Source of the DNA: VXPQ01 sp965223485
GTDB taxonomy: Bacteria > Bacteroidota > Rhodothermia > Rhodothermales > VXPQ01
Reading direction: 5' to 3'
DNA length: 64,000 nt
Assembly (NCBI GenBank): GCA_965223485.1
Contig: OZ244993.1
Span: 2,728,001 to 2,792,000 of the forward strand
This document shows, one piece after another, positions 25,853 to 34,366 of this stretch. Below the pieces are notes generated by a model that searched no databases, was not told where the DNA came from, and saw only the letters and a program-made list of their open reading frames with translations. Position numbers and translations under genes: made by a program. Within the stretch, counting starts at the first letter, position 1. Each line of letters opens with the position of its first letter.

Positions 25853-26881
25853 CTACAACCCCCTCCGCACCGCCTCCATCGCCCCAAGCACCCGGTTCCA
25901 CGTCTCCTGGTTCTCCAGTACGGCATTAGGAAACATGCACCCGTCCCAGCAGATGTGCCGGATGCCGTCCCGCAGTTCGCCCTGATCATTGAGCAGCCAC
26001 TGGCGGCTGCACCATACCATATCCAGCTTGCCATCGGGAGAATCGACCGGACAATGTCTTCCCGTCTTGTCGTGCGAGCCGCTCCCGAACACGGACCCGT
26101 CGGTCTGCGCCACGTGAAAATCGAACAGCCAGGGAGCCAGGGCACTTGTCATTATCCGGTACGCCTCTTTGAATTCCTCTTCCGTGTACCCATCCTGCAG
26201 CAAAGCCGCTTCGGGTGCATTGTATCCGAGCAAATACAAATAGGTGTGGGCCAGATCGGCCTGAAATCCGAGCGAACCGGGGCGCCCGACCTCTTCCAGG
26301 AGGCGCAACATCTCTGTCCAGGAGTGCATGGCCGCCCAGCAAATCTCCCCTTCTGCGGCAATGCGCTCCCCGTGGTCTTCCGCTACGAGAGCCGCCTCGC
26401 GGAAGGTATCCGCAATCTTTTCCGTGTTTTCCACGGGATCCTTCGCCCACTCGACAGGGCCTGCCGCCGAATCGATCCGGATGACCCCGCAGGATCGAAC
26501 GCCGTGCGCATTCAACACGGAAGCGTACCGGCACGCAGTCCGCACGGCCTCCACGAAGCGCCGGCGATCGTCGTGGCTGCCCATCGCACTGCCGCCCAAC
26601 ATGTCGGGATACACGGGCGCCACCACGGACCCCACGCCAAGACCCAGCGATGCGATCCGGTCCGCAAGGCGTCGGATTTCGTCGCCCGGGGCGTCAATGT
26701 CGATATGCGGGGGGTACAGAAAAAGGTCTACCCCATCGAAACGAACGGACGTTTCCCCCTCGATACGGGCATCCGCCGTGAGCTGGAGCATCCGCTCCAG
26801 ACCGATGGCAGGCTCGGAAACATCCGGCCCCTTGCCCACCAGCCCCGGCCACATGGCATTATGAAGACAAAGTGAAGACAT
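25853..26881 (-). CDS. Sugar phosphate isomerase/epimerase-like TIM barrel protein
   Basis: This 342-residue protein with TIM-barrel character is longer than the two in the sugar operon. Recognisable points are VDLFLYPPHIDIDAPGDE, ERIAAEGEICWAAMHSW, LGFQADLAHTYLYLLGY and a histidine/aspartate-rich segment with FDFHVAQTDG and HDKTGRHCPVD, which could bind metal. The enzyme reaction is unknown. It is transcribed with, and 33 bases downstream of, the propeller-CehA/McbA gene, so it probably acts in the same catabolic path. No Shine-Dalgarno site is visible. Confidence 0.7.
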   Translation of the reverse strand: MSSLCLHNAMWPGLVGKGPDVSEPAIGLERMLQLTADARIEGETSVRFDGVDLFLYPPHIDIDAPGDEIRRLADRIASLGLGVGSVVAPVYPDMLGGSAMGSHDDRRRFVEAVRTACRYASVLNAHGVRSCGVIRIDSAAGPVEWAKDPVENTEKIADTFREAALVAEDHGERIAAEGEICWAAMHSWTEMLRLLEEVGRPGSLGFQADLAHTYLYLLGYNAPEAALLQDGYTEEEFKEAYRIMTSALAPWLFDFHVAQTDGSVFGSGSHDKTGRHCPVDSPDGKLDMVWCSRQWLLNDQGELRDGIRHICWDGCMFPNAVLENQETWNRVLGAMEAVRRGL

Positions 26882-26914
26882 GATTCGACAAAAAAATCAA
26901 AATATTTAGAAAAA

Positions 26915-29551
26915 TCAGCGCGAACCATTCTCTTCTATTTCCGCTGCTTCGGCTCGCAGCCGCCGGTACACATCGCGCGCCTCTTCGAACTGTGCATAGA
27001 CGTGGTCTTTTTCCCGTTGGGAGCGCCAGCCGGGCCATTCTTCGGCCATAGCGTGCAGTTTGTCGATCCAGGCAATACCGTAATCGGCGGCCTGTATCGA
27101 GCGCACCGGGACGCCGTCCGCAATAACCCAGACCGGATTCGTTAATGCAAAAGCATACGGGATATCGAGTGGGAATCGTTCTTCGGGCACGCCGTTTACC
27201 CGCAGGTGGTACCACCCCGACCGCTCGGGCTGGAACGTGCCCTCGAAGGTCATGGCCATGCGGTCGCCTTCAAAAAGGACTTCCTGCACGACTTCCCCGT
27301 TGAATACGAGTTCGGCTTTCTCCAGTGGCGCGATCGAGGTGACCTCAAAGCGCACCGTCACACCCTCGCCCCCGCCAATATCGACTGTTTCGCCCGGGAT
27401 CCGCCCGTCCACGGTAAAGTCAACAAGAGGCCCGCTCGTTGCGAAGGCGTGCCCGGCAGCCATCCCCTCGAACCAGCTCCGCATACTCAGATTCCCATCC
27501 GCTGGCTTGACATACGTCCGGACCGATCCGACCAGAGAATTTTGCTGCAAGTTACTGATAGAATCCTCCCCGCCAACGAGCGCGGTCCGTATGCCGTTGT
27601 TCCATAGAGCGTACAACGGAGGGTAACCGTCCTGGGCCGTAGACCACTCCAGAGCATCCACAGTCCCCAGCGCAGCATCCACCATGAACCCTCGGGCGCG
27701 TCCGAGACCCTCCTCCAACGGATCCCTATTGAAGGAGGGATGCACATACCCCGTCCAGGCGCCCTGTTCTTTCGCCTTTCTGAACATGTCCGTGTTCGAG
27801 GGATACAGGCTCTCGATGGCCGTGCCCTCGTAGCCGGTCACATACGGAGAAATAAGATGGTCCCGCATCCCGAACATGAACACATGGCCGTAGAAGGGCG
27901 GCCGGTATTCCTGTCCGACAACCACCACCCTGTCGGGCGTCGACACGGGATGCGCGCCTCCGCCCGGCACGAAAAACTGCTGGTCCAGGATGCGGTTGTC
28001 CTTATTCGCCACCTGTTCGAGCACCAGATCCTGATCCTCCGCCTCGGACATCATCATCAGGTTTTCAAGGGTGTTGTGCAGATTGCCCCCATAGTTCATA
28101 TGCACGTGCGTGGAAGCGCTGTACCAGCCTTTCTCTCCCATATCGATGATGGGATCGAGCACCATGGTATGCCGGAGCGTCTCCCCGGCTACGATTTGCA
28201 GCGTATCCGTTACCGGCGCATATTCGAAGCCCTTGACCGCCCTGACGATCACTTGTCCCTCGGGGAGTTCCATATCGAACGATCCCGAATGATGAAACGC
28301 CCACTGCCCGGCGCGGGGTGCGATGCGTGCATACGCATCGGTGGGGGCATAAAACTTGTCGTCGGAAGCGATGAGATGAATCCGGCTTCCTGTAGGCAAT
28401 CCGTCCGGGCCTGTCGTCGTGACGGACAATCGACCCACAGGGTGCTTCCAGCGGCGCTCCGCGATCTCCACATCGACGATCTTCCCTCCGTAGGTTTCGA
28501 GCAGCTTCAGTTGAGGCAGGCCATCCCGGTTGTCGATGTAGGCGATCCACTCCCCGTCCGGCGACCAACGGGGATGAAACGCGTCGTGGTCGAAAAACGT
28601 GAGTTTGTAGGGTTCGCCGCCCACGGTCGGCTGCACATAGAGGTTGTTGAACTGATCCGCGGCGCCCCGCGTGGATGAGAACACGAACCGTTTCCCGTCT
28701 ATCGACACATCGGGTTGCGTGCGGTACAGCGTTTGCTCCAGAAGCACGGGAACGCGGTCCATAAACCCGTCCCTGCGGGCCGGTACGCGAAACACGTTGC
28801 CGCTGCCCAGCGCTACATCTCGATTCGATACAAGCAATAACTCGTCACCGGAAGGAAGCCACGCCGGACTGATGTGGATGTCCTGCGGCCCGAAATAAAG
28901 CCGATTCCGCCCGAAATCGTTGTCCCGCGTGATCGGGACAGGATCCCCGGTCCACTGCCCCTCCGAAACAGACCGCACATACACATTGAAATACCCCGCC
29001 GGCTCCGTCGAAACGTATGCGATACGGGTTCCGTCCGGGCTGAAGCGCGGATCCGCGAAAAGATGCAGGCTCCTCTCACCGAGCGGCTGCGTTGTCCCTG
29101 TCTCCGTGTCCAGGATCTCGAGACCTATCTCAGCGCCATGATCATCGGCGGTGTAGACCAGCCAGCGCCCGTCCGGCGAATAGTTCGGGGACGAATAGTA
29201 CTTTAGCCCGGACACCAACTGGGTCGCTATGCCGGTGGAAACCTCCACGCTCCAGATGGCCCCTTGCATGGCCACGGCAATGTGCTCCCCGCCGGGATGC
29301 CAACCGGGGTACCAGGGCGTGGAGGAAGGAGCGGGCGGAAGGTAGAAGTTTTCCATGTACCCGCCGCCAGCGCGGGCCCCGGGATAACCCCCGAAATAAT
29401 TCGTAACAGGGAAGGCGCCCACGGATTGCGCCGACACCGACATAGGCCAAGCCACGCTCCATAGCGCAGCGCATGCAATGATACATACGCATGCCGCCAT
29501 ACCTTTCCGAAACGACGAAGCATTCATACGCTGTACAATTTTCTGCATCAT
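26915..29551 (-). CDS. TolB-like propeller fused to CehA/McbA-type metallohydrolase
   Basis: This 878-residue secreted protein has a signal peptide (about 17-42, ending VSAQ), a TolB/PD40 beta-propeller at about 80-350 with repeats such as PNYSPDGRWLVY and PRWSPDGEWIAY, a short beta-rich linker, then a PHP-like CehA/McbA domain from about 470. That domain begins WYSASTHVHMNYGG, with a HxH metal motif at H482 and H484, and continues with YVHPSFNRD and VGGEDSI. Such domains are predicted phosphoesterases or hydrolases; the substrate is unknown. It is preceded 10 bases upstream by ThuA, suggesting a joint role in sugar or polymer use. ATGs at 29551, 29548 and 29527 are possible starts. Confidence 0.8.
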   Translation of the reverse strand: MMQKIVQRMNASSFRKGMAACVCIIACAALWSVAWPMSVSAQSVGAFPVTNYFGGYPGARAGGGYMENFYLPPAPSSTPWYPGWHPGGEHIAVAMQGAIWSVEVSTGIATQLVSGLKYYSSPNYSPDGRWLVYTADDHGAEIGLEILDTETGTTQPLGERSLHLFADPRFSPDGTRIAYVSTEPAGYFNVYVRSVSEGQWTGDPVPITRDNDFGRNRLYFGPQDIHISPAWLPSGDELLLVSNRDVALGSGNVFRVPARRDGFMDRVPVLLEQTLYRTQPDVSIDGKRFVFSSTRGAADQFNNLYVQPTVGGEPYKLTFFDHDAFHPRWSPDGEWIAYIDNRDGLPQLKLLETYGGKIVDVEIAERRWKHPVGRLSVTTTGPDGLPTGSRIHLIASDDKFYAPTDAYARIAPRAGQWAFHHSGSFDMELPEGQVIVRAVKGFEYAPVTDTLQIVAGETLRHTMVLDPIIDMGEKGWYSASTHVHMNYGGNLHNTLENLMMMSEAEDQDLVLEQVANKDNRILDQQFFVPGGGAHPVSTPDRVVVVGQEYRPPFYGHVFMFGMRDHLISPYVTGYEGTAIESLYPSNTDMFRKAKEQGAWTGYVHPSFNRDPLEEGLGRARGFMVDAALGTVDALEWSTAQDGYPPLYALWNNGIRTALVGGEDSISNLQQNSLVGSVRTYVKPADGNLSMRSWFEGMAAGHAFATSGPLVDFTVDGRIPGETVDIGGGEGVTVRFEVTSIAPLEKAELVFNGEVVQEVLFEGDRMAMTFEGTFQPERSGWYHLRVNGVPEERFPLDIPYAFALTNPVWVIADGVPVRSIQAADYGIAWIDKLHAMAEEWPGWRSQREKDHVYAQFEEARDVYRRLRAEAAEIEENGSR

Positions 29552-29561
29552 GGATACGGGG

Positions 29562-30617
29562 TTATTTGACCCATCTGGCAGCTTCTTCGACAGTCATGTC
29601 CAGATCTACCGGATAGATACCGGTTACGTGAGTTCCGAAGCCATAAAACGTGGGGCGATACCGGCCGATGTAGCCTACGTCGGCTTCTTCCGGCGTCATA
29701 TCCTCCATGCCGAGCCCCCAGAATGTTGCATTGACCAACAGACGCCGGACCCCCTCGCTTTTCAGATCCACGGAGGCGCCCAGCGTAGTGGCAAAGACGC
29801 GCGAGGCGTTTCCTGTCTCGCCCGTCCAGTGGCGGCGCCAGGCGACGGGCACGATGGACGTTCCGTATTCGGGCGGAGCATAGGGGTCCAGTCCCTTCAG
29901 GGTCAATCCGTAGATAAGGACCTCCGTGCCCTCCGGCAATATAGTGAGACCGTACACATCCGTATCCCCGTATACGTTGTCGCCGATACCATTCAGAATC
30001 GGATCGTCCTCGTAGAGGTAATGGATGACGCCGCGCGTCCCCTCCACGGCATGACGTCCATGGTGACTGATCCAGGTTTCCCCGAGCACCTGTCTGCCCC
30101 ATCCCCCTTCCCATCCGGGCACCTCGCTCGTTGTATCGTATCGTATGAACGGGTTGTTTCGGTCCTTGAAACGGAAGGCGTGCGTGGAGGTGCGCAGCCC
30201 AATGATCGGCTTACCCGAGTTCGTGAAAGCCTCGATATGCCGCATCTGCTCTTCCGGGAGATCACGAAAGCGCGTGAAAATAATCATCAGATCCGCTTCC
30301 TCGAGCATGTGTAATCCAGGAATATTATGCACGTATTCCGGGTCGATCACCCCGCTCTCCGGGTGTACGGCGTAAAGCGTCGTGGTTTTGAAACCGTGCC
30401 GGAACGCCAGGATGCGGGCCAACTGGGTGAGCGCCTCTTCGGAGCGATATTCTTCGTCTCCGCTTACAAGAACGATGTGCTTGCCCTGCCCAGGTCCTTC
30501 GTCGCCCTCGTACACGACCCAGGGCGTGTCGTCTTGTGATTGCGCGGCGACGAAGGCCGGAGCGGCTGCGCCAAGCGATACGCACAGGGCAAAAAGCAAA
30601 AAGAATCGTGGAATCAT
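29562..30617 (-). CDS. ThuA domain protein, secreted
   Basis: This 351-residue protein has a signal peptide (about 1-25, ending VAAQ) and a ThuA (class I glutamine-amidotransferase-like) domain: HIVLVSGDEEYRSEEAL, DLMIIFTRFRDLPEEQMRHIEAF, GLRTSTHAFRF and a later ETWISHHGRHAVEG. ThuA proteins occur with trehalose or other sugar-utilisation genes; a biochemical activity is not settled. In marine Bacteroidota and Planctomycetes they cluster with PVC-type dehydrogenases, as here. It directly precedes the propeller-CehA gene. Confidence 0.85.
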   Translation of the reverse strand: MIPRFFLLFALCVSLGAAAPAFVAAQSQDDTPWVVYEGDEGPGQGKHIVLVSGDEEYRSEEALTQLARILAFRHGFKTTTLYAVHPESGVIDPEYVHNIPGLHMLEEADLMIIFTRFRDLPEEQMRHIEAFTNSGKPIIGLRTSTHAFRFKDRNNPFIRYDTTSEVPGWEGGWGRQVLGETWISHHGRHAVEGTRGVIHYLYEDDPILNGIGDNVYGDTDVYGLTILPEGTEVLIYGLTLKGLDPYAPPEYGTSIVPVAWRRHWTGETGNASRVFATTLGASVDLKSEGVRRLLVNATFWGLGMEDMTPEEADVGYIGRYRPTFYGFGTHVTGIYPVDLDMTVEEAARWVK

Positions 30618-30678
30618 GACGGAAAGATGCTATGCGACGATACGTCTATGCGACCTGTATGCAGCGTGGCTCGCCCTA

Positions 30679-30837
30679 TCATACTACGTCAGGAAGCGAA
30701 CGAACGCAATACGGGCTAAAGCAAGAGCCTTCTAAACAAGGCAAGCACATGGCGATGGTATTCGCCCGGTACATATACCGCCAGACATCCTCTTGAGTCA
30801 GGTGATTGAGGCGCTCTTCGTTAAGCGGGAAAATCAT
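30679..30837 (-). CDS. 52-residue hypothetical protein with four cysteines
   Basis: A short frame begins MIFPLNEERLNHLTQEDVW and ends in a cysteine-rich tail (CLPCLEGSCFSPYC). It has a perfect AGGAGG site seven bases before the ATG and sits 10 bases after the VanZ gene, which supports real translation. The protein is not recognised. It could be a metal-binding small protein or a truncated remnant of a longer gene. The frame can be extended upstream only by overlapping VanZ. Confidence 0.45.
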   Translation of the reverse strand: MIFPLNEERLNHLTQEDVWRYMYRANTIAMCLPCLEGSCFSPYCVRSLPDVV

Positions 30838-30847
30838 ATCTATCCTC

Positions 30848-31405
30848 CTACCCGGATCGCCTTGCCCTCCTGCGCGCCCAGCCCAGCGCCAGACTCGCAA
30901 CGATCGCCATCACGACCGCCACAAAGTTGAACAACATGTCGACAGGGTCAAACACGCGGTTGGGCACAAACGCCTGGATGCATTCGTCGAGCACACCGAT
31001 CAGCGAGGCCGCCAGCAGGGCGAGCAGGGCGGGTGCGGGGACACGGCGCCCCTGATTCGCTCGCTCCGTAAGCGCTTCATAGATGAAGACAGCCACCACG
31101 CTGTACTCGACGAGGTGGGAGCGCTCCACCGGGCTCGCCATCCGAACGAACACCATGATGTAGGCGGCCGCAACACCCAGCGCGATGCTGATCTCGACCC
31201 CGCTTGGCCGCGTCTTCAGCCCTTGTGTAATGACGGCCCCCAGAACCAGGAGGCAGGCGAGAAGGAAAAAGGCTGCGTTCACATCGCCGCTGGGCGCCAC
31301 CGCGGCCAGCTTTTGCGCCAACCCGAAAGTCAGGTAGACCGTCCCCAGGACGACGAGCGTCCAGCCCCAAAGGCGCCGCTCTCGATTAGAAGAGAAAAGG
31401 GACAT
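30848..31405 (-). CDS. VanZ family membrane protein
   Basis: This 185-residue integral membrane protein has about five hydrophobic segments and the VanZ hallmarks: VERSHLVEYSVVAVFIYEAL in the middle and LIGVLDECIQAFVPNRVFDPVDMLFN near the end. VanZ-like proteins occur widely outside glycopeptide resistance, and their general function is unclear. It is followed on the same strand by a tiny cysteine-rich gene and then ThuA. It lies 160 bases from the stop of the cytochrome gene, across two hairpins. Confidence 0.85.
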   Translation of the reverse strand: MSLFSSNRERRLWGWTLVVLGTVYLTFGLAQKLAAVAPSGDVNAAFFLLACLLVLGAVITQGLKTRPSGVEISIALGVAAAYIMVFVRMASPVERSHLVEYSVVAVFIYEALTERANQGRRVPAPALLALLAASLIGVLDECIQAFVPNRVFDPVDMLFNFVAVVMAIVASLALGWARRRARRSG

Positions 31406-31471
31406 GGGCGCTGTAAAACGACAGTAAATTTTGCATATCGCAACGTAACCCCATGTTCCATGCCACCCGAT

Positions 31472-31498
31472 AACCCTGCCAAGCTACCCGGCAGGGTT
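31472..31498. other. Perfect 9-bp hairpin in VanZ upstream region
   Basis: AACCCTGCC (31472-31480) pairs with GGCAGGGTT (31490-31498) around a 9-base loop. Only a short T-run follows on the + strand and none on the - strand, so a terminator role is uncertain. Confidence 0.4.
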
Positions 31499-31532
31499 TG
31501 TTCCGGGAATCTGACCTTCTAAGGACCTCGAC

Positions 31533-31557
31533 GCCTTGTCGTGTGGCGCGACAAGGC
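31533..31557 (-). terminator. Hairpin just after the cytochrome c gene
   Basis: A perfect 9-base stem (31533-31541 with 31549-31557, 7-base loop) begins eight bases past the stop of the - strand cytochrome gene. It lacks a U-tract, so it may act as an RNA stabiliser or a factor-dependent end. Confidence 0.4.
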
Positions 31558-31564
31558 CTCCTGC

Positions 31565-34312
31565 TTAGCCTCCGGGCACTTTGTGCACGGTAAGGTAAAC
31601 GGCTTCTTTCAGGATACCGCCCTCAGCGGACGGAACCTGCATACGCACCAGCATCTGGTCCGCCGGCTGCATGTCCGGCAGGACAAGACGTACACGCCGG
31701 CCATCCACCTGCACCGCCTCCACAGGCACTGTATCACGCCCTTGCTGTTCGGGATTCTCCACGGACCAGTCGTAGGAGCCGTACCGGCGCCGCCACTTGT
31801 AATCCCATCGCGTTACGTCGTACCGAGAAGTATCTGAAGCGGCAGCATCCACCGGAAAATTGAATGTGAACTCGATGCCGTCGGATTTTACGTGGGTTTC
31901 GATTACGTATTGCCCCTCGCCTCCTGTGTACCGGATGCGGTCGAGGTGCGCATAACGCGTGGCGAACCCATCGTCCCAGCCCGTCAGGCCCGTCAGGTAA
32001 ATCTGCCCATCCGCGGGGTTGGCGCGCACGCGCTGCGTACCGGCGTCGAACTGGAAAGGCAGCGCCGCTGCCGCAGCCTGCGTCACTCCATCCACCTCGT
32101 CGAACATCAAATAATACGCCCAGCCCTTACCGAAGCTGGTGTTGAGCATCCGATCCCCCAGCGGCCCCCAGTTCGCGTCCGTCCATATACCCCCGCCCGG
32201 AGAATTGTCGAATTCCTGGGGTAGCCAGATCACCGGCTCGGTGAAGGAATCCGGCACGGCGGCGGTGTCGATGACCGCAGACCACTCCCCTTCGGGGATC
32301 TCCACATCCAGACCGTCGGGAGACCACCCGCGTTCGGCGATGTTGTTTACGTATCCGTAAAACTTGCCGGGTTCCACGAGATTGATTTCGTTTGCAGGCG
32401 TCCAGTTTCCCTGGTTGTCGGTGACGAATACGCGCCCGTCCGGCGCCACGGTAAGTCCGTTCGGCGTACGGAATCCGGTAGCGATCGTACCGCCTGTTCC
32501 ATCCGGAGCGACACGGACCAGGTCTCCCGGCGTGGCATTGTTCGTATACTGCCCGGACTTGGCGTAATAGAGATTACCTTCTGCATCGGCCTGGAGACCA
32601 AAGGCAAACGAGTGGAAAAAGTCCGACACGTCCTTGTCCGCATAGAACGTTTCGTAGTAGTCGGTCTCCATATCCCCGTTCAGATCGCGTAACCGCACAA
32701 TCCGGTCGCGGGCTAGGACATAGATGTCCCCGTCGACTACCTCGGCGCCCATCGGCTCGTACAGGCCCGTGGCGATGCGCCGCCACATGACCTCGTCCAG
32801 GGTATCGTCCAGCCCATCGGCTACCCACACGTCGCCGAGATAGGTTGTAAGCACCATGCGCCCGTCCGGATAGAATGCGAGCGCCGTGGGACGTATCCAG
32901 CTATTCCACGGATTGACGAACGGCAAGCCGATCTTGTCCACCGTATAGGGATAATCTTCCGGCAGATCGACCAGTTTCGCCGGGGTACCCCGGTCCTCGT
33001 CCTGGTAATACATCGGATCGTAATGGGCGCGGGGCACGTCCCGCTCGCCCCCGGTTACAATCGTTTCCGACCACCGGGAAGGACCGCCTTCGGTCATGGC
33101 CGCAAGATCGGGGGTATCTCCGGCGGATATTTTCTCGATAGCGCCACGGCCCTGCGCATCCGCGCGCCGGCGAACCTGCACCGTACGCGCGACCTTGCTG
33201 GCGGGAATATGCAGAAAGACTTCTCCATCCTCCCCGGACGATGTCATGCCTTCGACGTCTCCGGTTACCTCCGCTATCACTTCATGCCCAACAACCAGAC
33301 GATGCCCCTGCTCCGAAGGACCGATGCGCAACGTGTGCACGAGGTCGTCTCCCTCGTGTTCTGCCGAAGGCCATTCCAGCACGTCGCGACCCATGATCGA
33401 GTAAGACAACACCACATCGTCGCCATGCCGGTAATGCCCATGGAATGTCATCACATCTCCCGGGAGTGGGGCGCGCGGTGAGGTTTCCGCATCGAGCGCA
33501 GCGTATTCGCCGGGATATTCCCAGCGCCACACAGCGAGCCCCTCCATTTCCTGTCCTGCAATGACCGGCTTGCCCTCGCCCCGATATTGCGCGAACTTCG
33601 TTTCAGAAAGGTCCAGCCCACCCCGCCAGGCAGCGGCGAGGCGCATACGCAGCACGTTGTAACTCAGATAGATTTCCTCATCCAGCCCAATGGTAAGCAC
33701 ATCGCTGGCTTTGCCGTCCAACTGGGAATACATGACATTCCCGTAGTCCCCGGGATGCTGACCGGCCCAGGTCATCCCGGCTGCCTGAAGCCCCTCCGCA
33801 GCGGCCGCGACCACATCCTGGCCCGTTTCTTCCCCGGTGGGCAGCCCTGCGAGATACTCCTCCGTGACCTCGAAATACTGCCCCGAATTTTGGGGTTTGA
33901 TAAGCTCTTCACGAATGTACTGGATGACATAATACCTCTCCTCCGGCGTCAACCAACTCTGGGCCGTCATCTGGCCTTTCCCGTACGTAACGGTTTGCCA
34001 CATGGCGTATGGATCGTTTCCGTACCGCAACGTATCCGTATCGAACGACCGGGCCGAAGGCAAGAGCGCCCCGCCCTCTACCCCATGACAGGCGGCGCAT
34101 ACCCGCACATAAATATCCCGCCCCGCCTCCAGGGTCTCCGCGTCAAGGCTGCGCAGGATGGCGGCATGATCGTCGTTTTCTACAAGGCGACGCGCATTGC
34201 TTTCGACGCCCCGGGCCATAAAGCCGGCCGATGCCAACACGAAAAGCGCAAGGATCACTACAGACAATGAACCTGACTTGTGAACAAAACGATAAAATCG
34301 CATGGGGGACAA
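31565..34312 (-). CDS. Cytochrome c / beta-propeller sugar-dehydrogenase-like protein
   Basis: This 915-residue exported protein has an N-terminal hydrophobic segment at about 13-33, then a class I cytochrome c domain with CAACH (C72-H76) and a probable axial methionine near residue 115 (GKGQMTA). A beta-rich middle region at about 150-430 resembles DUF6797. The C-terminal half is a propeller like soluble aldose-sugar or membrane-bound dehydrogenases (YPDGRMVLTTYLGDVWVADG, TPNGLTVAPDGRVFVTDNQGNW). It probably oxidises a sugar or polymer in the periplasm and passes electrons through its own haem. It lies 54 bases downstream of the PVC-type dehydrogenase on the same strand, so they are likely an operon. 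Confidence 0.82.
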   Translation of the reverse strand: MSPMRFYRFVHKSGSLSVVILALFVLASAGFMARGVESNARRLVENDDHAAILRSLDAETLEAGRDIYVRVCAACHGVEGGALLPSARSFDTDTLRYGNDPYAMWQTVTYGKGQMTAQSWLTPEERYYVIQYIREELIKPQNSGQYFEVTEEYLAGLPTGEETGQDVVAAAAEGLQAAGMTWAGQHPGDYGNVMYSQLDGKASDVLTIGLDEEIYLSYNVLRMRLAAAWRGGLDLSETKFAQYRGEGKPVIAGQEMEGLAVWRWEYPGEYAALDAETSPRAPLPGDVMTFHGHYRHGDDVVLSYSIMGRDVLEWPSAEHEGDDLVHTLRIGPSEQGHRLVVGHEVIAEVTGDVEGMTSSGEDGEVFLHIPASKVARTVQVRRRADAQGRGAIEKISAGDTPDLAAMTEGGPSRWSETIVTGGERDVPRAHYDPMYYQDEDRGTPAKLVDLPEDYPYTVDKIGLPFVNPWNSWIRPTALAFYPDGRMVLTTYLGDVWVADGLDDTLDEVMWRRIATGLYEPMGAEVVDGDIYVLARDRIVRLRDLNGDMETDYYETFYADKDVSDFFHSFAFGLQADAEGNLYYAKSGQYTNNATPGDLVRVAPDGTGGTIATGFRTPNGLTVAPDGRVFVTDNQGNWTPANEINLVEPGKFYGYVNNIAERGWSPDGLDVEIPEGEWSAVIDTAAVPDSFTEPVIWLPQEFDNSPGGGIWTDANWGPLGDRMLNTSFGKGWAYYLMFDEVDGVTQAAAAALPFQFDAGTQRVRANPADGQIYLTGLTGWDDGFATRYAHLDRIRYTGGEGQYVIETHVKSDGIEFTFNFPVDAAASDTSRYDVTRWDYKWRRRYGSYDWSVENPEQQGRDTVPVEAVQVDGRRVRLVLPDMQPADQMLVRMQVPSAEGGILKEAVYLTVHKVPGG

Positions 34313-34366
34313 GAGGTTATTCGGAATGGACCTCGGGGTTGCATGGGAAGAGCGTCGGCATCTACG

